Source: Microbacterium sp. cf046 (lineage in GTDB: Bacteria > Actinomycetota > Actinomycetes > Actinomycetales > Microbacteriaceae). Taken from it: a DNA stretch of 64,000 bases. Of this stretch, positions 8,261-16,724 are shown in pieces. The DNA lies in the NCBI RefSeq assembly GCF_900114345.1, contig NZ_FOZJ01000001.1, positions 930,001 through 994,000 on the forward strand, read 5' to 3'. Position 1 is the stretch's first letter; each line of letters opens with the position of its first letter. The position numbers and the translations under genes are program-made. Below the pieces are notes generated by a model, which searched no databases, was not told the DNA's origin, and saw nothing but the letters and a program-made list of their open reading frames with translations.

Positions 8261-9726
8261 GAGTCGAACCCCAGGCCCAGGGCGTCGAGCGTCTTGAGCA
8301 GGACGTTTCGGCGCCCGCGGTTGTGGTCGGCACGATCCAGAGACCAGCGGGTCGCGTTGATGCCGATCGCCGCGACCGGCTCCGGCGGGAACGGCAGGGG
8401 CTTCTCCCGCACCATCCGCAGGGACGTGCGGGCCGTCGGGACGCCGTGCAGCAGATCGAGCATGACCTCGCCGGCGAACCGGGTCGCGGCCACGCCGAGG
8501 CCGGTGAAGCCCGCGGCGTAGGCGACCTTCCCGTCGCGTGCGCTGCCGAAGAACGCGCAGAAGCGCGAGCAGGTGTCGATCGCGCCTGCCCAGCGGTGCG
8601 TGAACCGGACCCCCTCGAGCTGCGGGAACATGGTGAAGAAGTGGCTCGCGAGCTTGCTGAACGACTCGGGGCGATTCTCGTAGGCCGCCCGGACCCGCCC
8701 GCCGTAGTGATATACCGCGTCATAGCCGCCGAACAGGATGCGGCCGTCCGCGGTCTGCCGGAAGTAGTGGAACTGGTTGGCGAGGTCGCTCAGGCCCTGC
8801 CGCTGGTCCCAGCCGATCGCCGCGCGCTGCTCGGCGCTCAGCGGCTCGGTCATCAGCACGTAGTCGTAGACGGGGACCGTCATGAGCGTGTTGCGGCGCA
8901 GCAGCGAGGGGAACACGTTCGTGGCGAGCACGGCCTTGCGGGCCGAGATGCGCCCGCCGTTCGTGATGACCTCGACGCCGTCTCCGGAGGTGTCGATCCG
9001 GCGCACCGGGGAGTGCTCGAAGATCTCGACGCCGCGCTCCTCGGCGGCCCGGGCCAGGCCGGTCGCGAGCTTGCCGGGGTGAACGAGCGCGTTCGAGTGG
9101 GTCTCGAAGACCGCACCGAGGTAGGTCGGCGAGGAGACGGCCGCCTGCACCTGCTCGCGGTCGAGTCGCACCACGCCGTCCTCACCGCGGGCCGCGGAAT
9201 CATGCGCCCAGTCGTCCAGCCACTCCAGCTGGTGTGGCTCGGTCGCCACGGCGAGGGCTCCGACGCGCTCCCACTCGGCGTCGATGCCCCATTCCTCGAT
9301 GTCGGCGCCCATCGCATCGAGGTTCTTCATGCCCATGCGATCGAGGGTCTCGATCTCCTCGGGCCAGCGGCTCAGGCCGTTGTCGCGACCGTGCGTGAGG
9401 CTCGCCTCGCAGAATCCGCCGTTGCGACCGGACGCCGCCCAGCCGACCGTCCGTGCTTCGACGAGGGCGATGCGCAGGTCGGGGTCACGGCGACGCGCGA
9501 GCAGCGCCGTCCACAATCCGGTGTACCCGCCGCCGACGATCACGAGGTCGGCGTCGTGGGTTCCGCGAAGCGCCGGCCGATGCGGCTGGTCGGGCAGATC
9601 GTCGAGCCAGAAGATGCTCTGGCGCGTTCCGGCGAGGCTGCGCTCGATGACGGATGCTGCCGGCCGCTGTCGTTCGAAGACGGTCGTGCCCACGGGTATC
9701 ACTTCCCTGTCGATTGGTGACTCCAT
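8257..9726 (-). CDS. FAD-dependent oxidoreductase, DAO family (PuuB-like amine oxidase)
   Basis: This 489-aa flavoprotein has an N-terminal dinucleotide-binding motif VIVGGGYTG (residues 62-70), the acidic residue of the second strand at Glu90, and the ASGRNGGF motif (98-105) typical of the DAO family. The C-terminal part shows FTHRWAGAIDTCSRFCAFFG and AYAAGFTGLGVA. This resembles gamma-glutamylputrescine oxidase (PuuB) and related amine or amino-acid oxidases. It is encoded in the same operon as a polyamine-type importer, so oxidation of an imported amine with H2O2 release is the likely role. A GTG at 9693 preceded by AGGGA is an alternative start that would remove 11 residues. Confidence 0.88.
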   Translation of the reverse strand: MESPIDREVIPVGTTVFERQRPAASVIERSLAGTRQSIFWLDDLPDQPHRPALRGTHDADLVIVGGGYTGLWTALLARRRDPDLRIALVEARTVGWAASGRNGGFCEASLTHGRDNGLSRWPEEIETLDRMGMKNLDAMGADIEEWGIDAEWERVGALAVATEPHQLEWLDDWAHDSAARGEDGVVRLDREQVQAAVSSPTYLGAVFETHSNALVHPGKLATGLARAAEERGVEIFEHSPVRRIDTSGDGVEVITNGGRISARKAVLATNVFPSLLRRNTLMTVPVYDYVLMTEPLSAEQRAAIGWDQRQGLSDLANQFHYFRQTADGRILFGGYDAVYHYGGRVRAAYENRPESFSKLASHFFTMFPQLEGVRFTHRWAGAIDTCSRFCAFFGSARDGKVAYAAGFTGLGVAATRFAGEVMLDLLHGVPTARTSLRMVREKPLPFPPEPVAAIGINATRWSLDRADHNRGRRNVLLKTLDALGLGFDS

Positions 9727-9816
9727 CTTCGCCGGGGTCGCGTGCTCCGCGCGAGGCCCCGCTGTCGCGAACCGGGCGCGCGACCGGACGCCCTGTCCGG
9801 CATCCCCACCCGGGCG

Positions 9817-11472
9817 TCAGGCGTCGTCGGATGCGAAGACGCGCTCGCCCTCGACGTAGGTCTGGAGCACGCGGGTCGCACCGATATGGTCGGCCGGCCC
9901 GGCGAAGGGGTCGCGATCGAGCACGGCGAGGTCGGCGAACTTGCCGACCTCGATCGTGCCGGTGTCGCGGTCGAGGTGGTTCACCCACGCCGATCCGGCC
10001 GTGTAGGCGGTGAGCGAGGTCGCCAGGTCGATCGCCTGCTCCGGCAGGAACGCGTCGTACTCGCCCTCCTCGTACCCCGGCGCCGCCTTGCGGTTGACCG
10101 CGACGTGGATCGCCGCCAGCGGGTTCGGGGTGGACACCGACCAGTCGCTGCCCGCGGCCAGCACCGCACCCGAGCGCAGCAGGTCGCCGAAGGGGTACTG
10201 CCAGGCATCCCTCGGCGACCCGAGGAACGGCAGCGTCAGCTCGACCATCTGCGGCTCGAGCGCGGCCCACAGCGACTGCATGTTCGCCGCGACGCCGAGC
10301 TGACGGAAGCGGGGGATGTCCTCGGGGTGGATGACCTGGATGTGCGCGATGTGATGCCGGTTGTCGCCGCGCCCGTTGCGCGAGAGCGCGTGCTCGACCG
10401 CGTCGAGGCACTCGCGAACGGCACGGTCTCCGATCGCGTGGAAATGCACCTGGAACCCGAGTGCGTCCAGCTGCGGCACCGCCTCGTTCAGGACGGCCGG
10501 GTCGACGAACGAGATGCCCGAGTTGTCGGTGCGGTGCCCGTGCCCGTCGCAGTAGGGCTCGAGCATCGCAGCGGTGAAGTTCTCAGCGACGCCGTCCTGC
10601 ATGACCTTGATGCTCGTGGCGGCGAAGCGGCCGCCGCGATAGCGCTCCCGGCGCTCCACGAGCGAGGGGATCTGCTCCAGCCCCGCGGAGCGGTCCCACC
10701 AGATCGCACCGACGACGCGCGCCGTGAGCGCGCCCGATGCTGCCGCAGCCAGGTAGGCCGGGCCGGGGTCGCTCAGGTCGCTGTAGTCGCCGATGATCGC
10801 GTCCTGCCAGGCCGTGATGCCGAACGAGTGCAGGTAGCGCTGCCCGACGAGCAGGGCCTCGGTCAGCTCGGCCGTGCCGATCTCGGGCAGAAGCCGATTG
10901 ACGAGGTTCATCGCCCCCTCGTGCAGGGTGCCCGACGGGTTGCCGTCGGCATCCCTCTCGATTCGCCCGTCGGCAGGATCAGGCGTGCCGCGCTCGATGC
11001 CCGCGCGGCGCAGCGCCTCCGAGTTGACCCATGCGCCGTGGCCGTCGCGATTCGGCAGGAACACGGGTCGGTCCGCGACCACGCGGTCCAGGGCTGCGGC
11101 GGTCGGCGTGCCGCCGGGGAACGTCGACATCGACCAGCCGCCGCCGAGGATCCACTCCTCATCCGGATGCTGCGCCGCGTAGCGCGCGACGATCTCGAGG
11201 TACTCGCCCTCCGTCGTCCCCTCGTTCAGGTCGCAGCGCAGCAGCTCCAGCCCACCGGAGACGGGGTGCACGTGCGCGTCCTGGAACCCGGGCAGCAGCA
11301 TCCGTCCGGCCAGGTCGACGACTTCGGTGCGGTCACCGATCAGCTCACGCACGTCGTCGCCGCCGACCGCGACGATGCGGCCCCCGGTCACGGCAACCGC
11401 GGTCGCCCGCGATCGGACCGTGTCGGCGGTGAAGACTGGCCCGCCGATGAAGACGAGGTCGGCGTAGGTCAT
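9817..11472 (-). CDS. Amidohydrolase, YtcJ-like metal-dependent hydrolase
   Basis: This 551-aa member of the amidohydrolase_3 (YtcJ) group carries metal-site motif DAHVHP (His67, His69), a later HFHAIGDRA and a SDWSVSTPNPL motif with the catalytic Asp. It begins MTYADLVFIGGPVFTAD and ends in the usual C-terminal beta sandwich (GKFADLAVLDRDPF). AAGGAG sits 8 nt before the ATG, fixing the start; an open frame continues upstream but lies inside the permease gene in another frame. It falls between importer and oxidase genes, so it probably removes an N-acyl or amide group from the imported compound. Substrate unknown. Confidence 0.88.
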   Translation of the reverse strand: MTYADLVFIGGPVFTADTVRSRATAVAVTGGRIVAVGGDDVRELIGDRTEVVDLAGRMLLPGFQDAHVHPVSGGLELLRCDLNEGTTEGEYLEIVARYAAQHPDEEWILGGGWSMSTFPGGTPTAAALDRVVADRPVFLPNRDGHGAWVNSEALRRAGIERGTPDPADGRIERDADGNPSGTLHEGAMNLVNRLLPEIGTAELTEALLVGQRYLHSFGITAWQDAIIGDYSDLSDPGPAYLAAAASGALTARVVGAIWWDRSAGLEQIPSLVERRERYRGGRFAATSIKVMQDGVAENFTAAMLEPYCDGHGHRTDNSGISFVDPAVLNEAVPQLDALGFQVHFHAIGDRAVRECLDAVEHALSRNGRGDNRHHIAHIQVIHPEDIPRFRQLGVAANMQSLWAALEPQMVELTLPFLGSPRDAWQYPFGDLLRSGAVLAAGSDWSVSTPNPLAAIHVAVNRKAAPGYEEGEYDAFLPEQAIDLATSLTAYTAGSAWVNHLDRDTGTIEVGKFADLAVLDRDPFAGPADHIGATRVLQTYVEGERVFASDDA

Positions 11473-11510
11473 GTGGTGGACTCCTTGGTTTCGTGCGTTG
11501 AGCGAGCGGG

Positions 11511-12404
11511 TCAGCCGCCGCCGAGCGTGCGTGCGATCTGCGTCGCCGAGTCGCCCGCGCGCTTGAGCACGAGCGCGACGGCGGCCAGCGCCACGAGCGT
11601 GAGCAGCAGCATCAGCGTCGAGACGGCCGCGATCTCCGGGCGGAGTCCCGAGCGCAGGGCGCTGAGGACGTAGACCGGCCACGGCGTCGTGCCCGACACC
11701 TGGACGAAGGCGGCGATCACGGTGTTGTCGAGACTCAGAGTGAACGACAGCAGGAACCCGGCGAGCACGGCGGGCATGGCCAGCGGCAGGGTGATCCGGC
11801 GGAAGGTCGTGAACGGCTTGGCATACAGGTCGCCGGATGCCTCTTCGAGCTGCGCGTCCATGCCGATCAGGCGAGCGCGCACGAGGTACGACACCACGGC
11901 GATCGCGAAGAGCGAGTGGCCCACCACGAGGCGCACGATGCCGTTGCCGAACATCGTGAGCCCGAGGTCCTGCCCGAGGAACACGAGCCACGGCAGGAGG
12001 GCGACGGCGTCCACGATCTCGGGCGTGACCGAGACCAGCAGCAGCAGACCGAGGAACCAGTAGACCCACTTGCCGGGATGCCGCGCCATCGCGATTCCGG
12101 CCAGTGTGCCCAGGAGCGTCGCGAACACGGCGGCGATCAGCCCGGTCTGGATCGAGATGAGCACCGCGCTCTGCACGGCGGGCTTGGCCAGGATCGTGAG
12201 GAACGGCGCGATGCTGAAGCCGTCCCAGGCGACCAGGAGGCGCCCGCTGTTGAACGACGACACCACGATCACGGCGATCGGCGCGAACAGGAAGATGAAC
12301 ACGAGCACGCCCCACACCGAGAGCGCGACATCCGACCAGGAGGCCCGCGCGCGCCGGGTTCTCGGCGCTGCCTTCGGCGGTACTCGGGTCTGTTCGAGGG
12401 TCAT
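11511..12404 (-). CDS. ABC transporter permease, PotC-like (spermidine/putrescine type)
   Basis: This 297-aa inner-membrane permease has about six membrane helices and the conserved ABC-interaction (EAA) loop EEASGDLYAKPFTTFRRITLPL. The PotC-like segment DNTVIAAFVQ follows. The ATG overlaps the TGA of the upstream permease (ATGA), so the pair is translationally coupled and probably forms the transmembrane heterodimer. With the PotB-, PotD- and PotA-like proteins it makes a full importer of the polyamine/opine class. Substrate specificity cannot be read from the permease. Confidence 0.9.
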   Translation of the reverse strand: MTLEQTRVPPKAAPRTRRARASWSDVALSVWGVLVFIFLFAPIAVIVVSSFNSGRLLVAWDGFSIAPFLTILAKPAVQSAVLISIQTGLIAAVFATLLGTLAGIAMARHPGKWVYWFLGLLLLVSVTPEIVDAVALLPWLVFLGQDLGLTMFGNGIVRLVVGHSLFAIAVVSYLVRARLIGMDAQLEEASGDLYAKPFTTFRRITLPLAMPAVLAGFLLSFTLSLDNTVIAAFVQVSGTTPWPVYVLSALRSGLRPEIAAVSTLMLLLTLVALAAVALVLKRAGDSATQIARTLGGG

Positions 12405-13333
12405 GCTCCCACCTCCTCGAGCTCGCGCACGGGAGTGGCGGGGTCCGGCGGCGGGGTCTCGCCGAGCACGAGCCGGTTGCGCCGACGGATCGGCCACAGG
12501 ATCAGCCACACGATCGCAGCGCCGACAGCGATCGTGACGGTGATCACGAGGATCAGCAGCACGGCCATCGCCGAGCCGAGCGCCCAGTTCTGTGCCGTCT
12601 GGAACTGGCTGGCAACGAGCTGGCCGACCATGTTGCCCTTCGCTCCGCCGAGCACGGTCGCAGTGATGTAGTCGCCCATCAGGGGGATGAACACCAGGAG
12701 CACGCCCGCGATCACGCCTGGGCCCGCCAGTGGCAGCGTGACCCGGAAGAACGTCGCCCACCGGCCGGCTCCGAGGTCCTTCGATGCTTCGCGGAGGGGA
12801 CCGCCGACGCGGTCGAACGCGACGAACAGAGGCAGGATCATCAGCGGAAGGTAGTTGTAGACCACGCCGATCAGCACGGCGGTGCGCGTGTAGAGGATCT
12901 CAAGAGGCCCCTGGGTGATGCCGACCCCCTGCAGGAGCGTCGACACCCATCCCTCGGGGGCGAGCAGCACCTGCCAGCCGATCGTGCGCACCAGGAAGTT
13001 CGTCCAGAACGGCACCAGCACGAGCGCGATCAGGATGCCGCGGCGCTCCGGCCTCACCTTCACGGCCATCCAGTACGCGACCGGCATCCCGATCAGCAGG
13101 CACAGCACCGTGCCTGCGATGCCGACCCAGAGCGTGTTCTGGAACGTCGCGAAGAACGTGGGCGACATCGCCTCGGCGTACCTGTCAAGCGAGAGCACGT
13201 CGTTCGCGTGGGTGCCGAAGATGCCGGGCTTGTAGCCGAAGCTGAACCAGATCACCATCCCCACGGGCGCGACGAAGAACAGGGTCAGCCACACCCACGC
13301 GGGAACCGCGAGCGCGATGCCGGTTCTACGCAC
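12401..13333 (-). CDS. ABC transporter permease, PotB-like
   Basis: This 310-aa permease starts MRRTGIALAVPAWVWLTLFFVAPVGMVIW, typical of PotB/PotH, and has the EAA loop REASKDLGAGRWATFFRVTLPL. I placed the start at GTG 13333, which overlaps the stop of the substrate-binding-protein gene by 8 nt; the open frame continues further upstream, but only inside that gene and without membrane character. It pairs with the PotC-like permease encoded immediately downstream. Confidence 0.88.
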   Translation of the reverse strand: MRRTGIALAVPAWVWLTLFFVAPVGMVIWFSFGYKPGIFGTHANDVLSLDRYAEAMSPTFFATFQNTLWVGIAGTVLCLLIGMPVAYWMAVKVRPERRGILIALVLVPFWTNFLVRTIGWQVLLAPEGWVSTLLQGVGITQGPLEILYTRTAVLIGVVYNYLPLMILPLFVAFDRVGGPLREASKDLGAGRWATFFRVTLPLAGPGVIAGVLLVFIPLMGDYITATVLGGAKGNMVGQLVASQFQTAQNWALGSAMAVLLILVITVTIAVGAAIVWLILWPIRRRNRLVLGETPPPDPATPVRELEEVGA

Positions 13334-14510
13334 CCGCAGCGGCCTTCGTCGCGTTCCAGATCTCGACGCGGCGCTGCTGGGCGTCGTTGACCTCGCCCTC
13401 GTGCATCGTCGCGACCTGCTCGGGCGTGAAGAAGACGAGGTCCAGCATCGGAAGCCCCTCGTCGGCCGCGGCCTGCTCGATGTCGCTCGCGCCGGTGTGG
13501 TACCCGATGTAGTCGAGTTCGACCAGAGCGTTCTCGGGCGCGAGGATGAAGTTGATGAACGCGTGAGCGGCCTCGGGGTGCGGCGCTCCGGCGGCGATCG
13601 CCCAGTTGTCCATCCAGATCTCGGTGGCCGGCCCGGCGAGCACCCACTGCCAGCGGTCGGGGTCGGGGCTCTCGAGGATGCCGAGACGGGTGTCACCGTT
13701 CCACGCCTGCATCAGCACCTGCGTTCCTTGCGGGATGGCGCTGCCGCCAGGGTACGAGTCGAAGGCGGACAGGTGCGGAGCGAGCGTGTTGACGAGGTAG
13801 TCCTGGCACGCGTCGAGTTCGGCGGCGTCGGTGGTGTTCCAGTCGATGTCGTTCGCCCAGAAGTAGATGCCGGTGAGGTCGCCCGGGTCATCGAGCACCG
13901 AGGTCTTGCCGCTGGCTTCGTTCTGCGCCGCATCCAGGAAATCCGCCCAGGTCGAGAGCTCGCGCGTGATCACGGTCTTGTCGTAGACGAAGCCCGTGGT
14001 GCCCCACGCCTTGCAGATCGAGTAGTCATTGGTCGGGTCCCAGGCGCGGCCGAGGTAGGCGGGGTCCATGTGCTCGAGGTTCGGAATGAGGTCGAGGTTC
14101 AGCTTGCTGAGCAGCCCGTTCTCGATCATCTGCGGAATGAACACGCCGGTCGGCACCACGATGTCGTAGCCGCTCGTGCCCTTCGCAGCGACGAGCTTGG
14201 AGATCAGCTCCTCGTTCGAGCTGAACGAGTCGAGTGTGATCGTCGGGCCGAGCTCCGACGTGAACGTCTCGAGCAGCGACGGCGCGTCGTACTCGCCCCA
14301 GGTGTAGATCGTGAGGCTGTCCTCGAGCGGTCCGCCGGTCGCCTGCGCACTGGGGCTGGAACCGCCGCCGGGTGCGCATGCCGCCAGCACGGCGGCGCTG
14401 CCCGCGGCGACGGCGAGGCCGAGGAACCCGCGCCTGGTCAGCTCGCTGCGGATGACGCGCGCTGCGCCGTCGCTCGCGAGGATGCGGATGGGGGTGCGGG
14501 ATTCGGTCAT
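13326..14510 (-). CDS. Extracellular polyamine-type substrate-binding protein (PotD-like), Tat lipoprotein
   Basis: This 394-aa protein begins with a signal that combines a twin-arginine motif (TRRGFLG, Arg26-Arg27) with a lipobox ending in Cys45 (VLAAC), so it is probably exported folded and lipid-anchored. The mature part follows the PotD/PotF class (LTIYTWGEYDAPSLLETF near its start, then VVPTGVFIPQMIENG and INFILAPENA). It captures the substrate for the PotBC-like channel. GGAGG lies just before the ATG. Polyamine or a related cationic amine is the family expectation; the binding-site residues were not aligned. Confidence 0.9.
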   Translation of the reverse strand: MTESRTPIRILASDGAARVIRSELTRRGFLGLAVAAGSAAVLAACAPGGGSSPSAQATGGPLEDSLTIYTWGEYDAPSLLETFTSELGPTITLDSFSSNEELISKLVAAKGTSGYDIVVPTGVFIPQMIENGLLSKLNLDLIPNLEHMDPAYLGRAWDPTNDYSICKAWGTTGFVYDKTVITRELSTWADFLDAAQNEASGKTSVLDDPGDLTGIYFWANDIDWNTTDAAELDACQDYLVNTLAPHLSAFDSYPGGSAIPQGTQVLMQAWNGDTRLGILESPDPDRWQWVLAGPATEIWMDNWAIAAGAPHPEAAHAFINFILAPENALVELDYIGYHTGASDIEQAAADEGLPMLDLVFFTPEQVATMHEGEVNDAQQRRVEIWNATKAAAGA

Positions 14511-14571
14511 CGGTGCCTCCGGGTGCTTCGGGACGGTGATCGGACGGGGCGTTCGGTATGGTGCGGGTCTC

Positions 14572-15750
14572 TCAGACGGTCGGCGGGGCGACGTAGCCTC
14601 CGGCGGTCGCCGCGTCGTCGGCCGGGAAGAGGAGCACGTCGCCGGGAGCCCACGAGCACACGACGGCGTCGTCCATGGCCAGCGCGGGCGCCTCCGGCGT
14701 CGGTCGCCTCGCGATCAGGCTCTGGTCCTCGCCGATGCTGACGAGGTACTGCATCGTCTCGCCGAGGTGCGAGACGCCGATCACGCGGCCGCGGACCGCG
14801 TTCACATCCGGGAGCGCGGCGTCGGCATCCCGTGCGATCCTGACGAACTCGGGGCGCACGGCGGCCTGACCGGCCTGGCCGTCGACGAGGGATGCCGCGC
14901 CGCCGCGCACCCGCACATGCGGGGACTCGATCTCGGCGCCGTCGCCCGCGACCGCACCCCGGAAGAAGTTCTGCTGACCGACGAATGCCGCCACGTACGC
15001 CGAGGCGGGCCGCGCGTAGACCGTGTCGGCGTCGGCGAGCTGCTCGATGCGACCCGATCGCATGATCGCGATGCGATCGCTCATCGAGAGCGCCTCGCCC
15101 TGGTCGTGCGTGACGAAGACGAAGGTGATGCCCAGGCGCGACTGCAGCAGCTTGAGCTCGAGCTGCATCTCCTCCCGCAGCTGGCGGTCCAGGGCGCCGA
15201 GCGGCTCGTCGAGCAGGAGCACCGCCGGCCGGTTCACCAGCGCGCGGGAGAGGGCGACGCGCTGCTGCTGGCCGCCGGAGAGCTGGGTGGGCTTGCGGTC
15301 CGCGAAATGACGCATCTGCACGTGGTCGAGTGCCTGCGAGACGCGCTCGCGGACCTCGGATTTCGGAGTGCGCCGCTGCTGCAGTCCATACGCGACGTTC
15401 TCGGCGACCGACAGGTGGGGGAAGAGCGCGTACGCCTGGAACACCGTGTTGACATCGCGGCGGTACGGGGGCTCTGCGAGCACCGATCGACCGGAGATGA
15501 GGATGTCCCCGGCATCCGGTCGTTCGAAGCCCGCGATCATGCGCAGCGTGGTGGTCTTGCCGCAGCCGGACGGTCCGAGCAGGGAGATGAACTCACCCGG
15601 TTGGATCGTGAGGGACAGGTCGTCGACGGCGGACTGATCGCCGTAACGCTTGGTGATCCCGTCGAGGATCACACTTCCGCGCTCGTCGATGCGGGATGAG
15701 GGCGTGATCGCGGGGATTGCCATCTCTGGCGCCACTGTCGATTCGGTCAC
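14572..15750 (-). CDS. ABC transporter ATP-binding protein, PotA-like
   Basis: This 392-aa ATPase has Walker [10 protein letters not shown] (residues 59-67), signature [15 protein letters not shown], Walker [14 protein letters not shown], the H-loop FVFVTHDQ and a C-terminal TOBE domain. I set the start at GTG 15750 because GGAGG precedes it at a workable distance and the upstream in-frame extension (24 residues, Arg-rich) is unconserved in character. It is the first gene of the seven-gene operon and powers the PotBC-like permease. Confidence 0.9.
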   Translation of the reverse strand: MTESTVAPEMAIPAITPSSRIDERGSVILDGITKRYGDQSAVDDLSLTIQPGEFISLLGPSGCGKTTTLRMIAGFERPDAGDILISGRSVLAEPPYRRDVNTVFQAYALFPHLSVAENVAYGLQQRRTPKSEVRERVSQALDHVQMRHFADRKPTQLSGGQQQRVALSRALVNRPAVLLLDEPLGALDRQLREEMQLELKLLQSRLGITFVFVTHDQGEALSMSDRIAIMRSGRIEQLADADTVYARPASAYVAAFVGQQNFFRGAVAGDGAEIESPHVRVRGGAASLVDGQAGQAAVRPEFVRIARDADAALPDVNAVRGRVIGVSHLGETMQYLVSIGEDQSLIARRPTPEAPALAMDDAVVCSWAPGDVLLFPADDAATAGGYVAPPTV

Positions 15751-15822
15751 GTCGCGGGTGCCTCCACGTCTCGCATCACACCGGCCCCGCCGCGCGTCGA
15801 TGCGCGGGGGATGTCCGGTCAT

Positions 15823-15849
15823 TCAATACGTCGCGCTGACCGCGTGCAA
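15823..15849 (-). promoter_or_regulatory. Candidate promoter of the Pot-oxidase operon
   Basis: On the minus strand TTGCAC (15849-15844) and TATTGA (15828-15823) are 15 bp apart, with a predicted start near 15816. The leader before the GTG at 15750 contains a 6-bp hairpin (15790-15807). Spacing is shorter than ideal, so this is tentative. Confidence 0.33.
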
Positions 15850-15866
15850 TGGCCGCATCGGCGAAA

Positions 15867-15913
15867 CCGGACGATCCGAGGCGCCATCGTGGCGAGCCTG
15901 ACAGATCGTCCGG
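15867..15913 (-). terminator. Compound hairpin downstream of the nei-like gene
   Basis: Outer 10-bp arms CCGGACGATC (15867-15876) and GATCGTCCGG (15904-15913) are perfect. Between them is an inner 5-bp hairpin, CGCCA-TCG-TGGCG (15882-15894). It begins about 38 nt after the stop of the glycosylase gene and before the promoter of the Pot-like operon, so it probably separates the two transcription units. Confidence 0.6.
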
Positions 15914-15950
15914 GCGGGTGCCCGGCGCACTGCGGCGAGGGGTCGGCGGG

Positions 15951-16724
15951 TCAGGTCTGACAGGCGGGACACCAGAACGTGTTGCGCTCGCGGGTCGGGT
16001 CGGCGCCGAGCGACCCGGCGCGGATCTGTGTGCCGCACCGGCGGCACGGCCGGTTCTCCCGACGGTAGACCCAGGTCGAACGACCGGGCCGATCGTCGCC
16101 CGTGAAGGTGCGCCCCGAGCGGTCCCGGTTGGCCCGGATCATCCTGGCACCGAGATCGATGATCGCCGCCGCGTCCGTCTGCGTCGCAGGAGTCGTCGGC
16201 AGGATGCCGCGCACGAACAGGATCTCGTTCGCGTACTCGTTGCCGAACCCGGCGACATTGCGCTGGTCGAGGAGGGCGACGTGCACGGCACGGTCATCGG
16301 CGGCGAGCCGCCGCGCGGCCTCGGCAGGATCCCATGCGTCCGACAGGGGGTCGGGACCGAGGTGGCCGACGAGCTGCGCCTCGTCGCGGGTCGGTACGAC
16401 GGCGATGTCCGCCAGGTCGAAGCCGACTGTGTCCCACTCCGCGTTGCCGACGATCGCACGCGCCCTGAAGCCGGGCTGGCGCCATCGTCCGCCTCGCGGG
16501 TAGACGTGCCACTCGCCCTCCATCTTCAGGTGGGAGTGCAGCGTCCACTCGCCGATTCGGTGCAGCAGATGCTTGCCCCGCGCGACGACATCGTGGACGA
16601 CCATGCCGCGCAGATCGACGGTCGCGACCTGCGGAACGCGCAGCTCGAACCAGGTCACCTCTTCGCCGGCGAGCGCGTCGTTCAGCCGCTTCGCCGCACG
16701 GTGGACGGTGTCGCCCTCAGGCAC
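15951..16724 (-). CDS. Fpg/Nei family DNA glycosylase (endonuclease VIII-like)
   Basis: Bifunctional base-excision glycosylase/AP lyase. With the GTG at 16724 as start, the protein begins MPEGDTVHR, which places the essential catalytic Pro at position 2 and Glu at 3; an ATG eight codons upstream would bury the Pro and is rejected. The H2TH region includes QRNVAGFGNEYANEILF. The C-terminal zinc finger has four Cys (PCRRCG and CPAC) and the Arg/Thr loop. 257 aa, full length, Nei2-like. The GTG overlaps the end of lhr by 8 nt, so glycosylase and helicase are translationally coupled. Confidence 0.92.
   Translation of the reverse strand: MPEGDTVHRAAKRLNDALAGEEVTWFELRVPQVATVDLRGMVVHDVVARGKHLLHRIGEWTLHSHLKMEGEWHVYPRGGRWRQPGFRARAIVGNAEWDTVGFDLADIAVVPTRDEAQLVGHLGPDPLSDAWDPAEAARRLAADDRAVHVALLDQRNVAGFGNEYANEILFVRGILPTTPATQTDAAAIIDLGARMIRANRDRSGRTFTGDDRPGRSTWVYRRENRPCRRCGTQIRAGSLGADPTRERNTFWCPACQT

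Noticed and set aside
9742..11673. Plus-strand open frame of about 640 codons opposite the amidohydrolase gene
   Set aside because: Antisense shadow; the minus strand carries all amidohydrolase motifs and good start signals.
11473..12315. N-terminal extension of the amidohydrolase into the upstream permease gene
   Set aside because: The extra 281 codons lie inside the PotC-like gene in another frame and have no membrane or enzyme character; the ATG at 11472 has a Shine-Dalgarno sequence.
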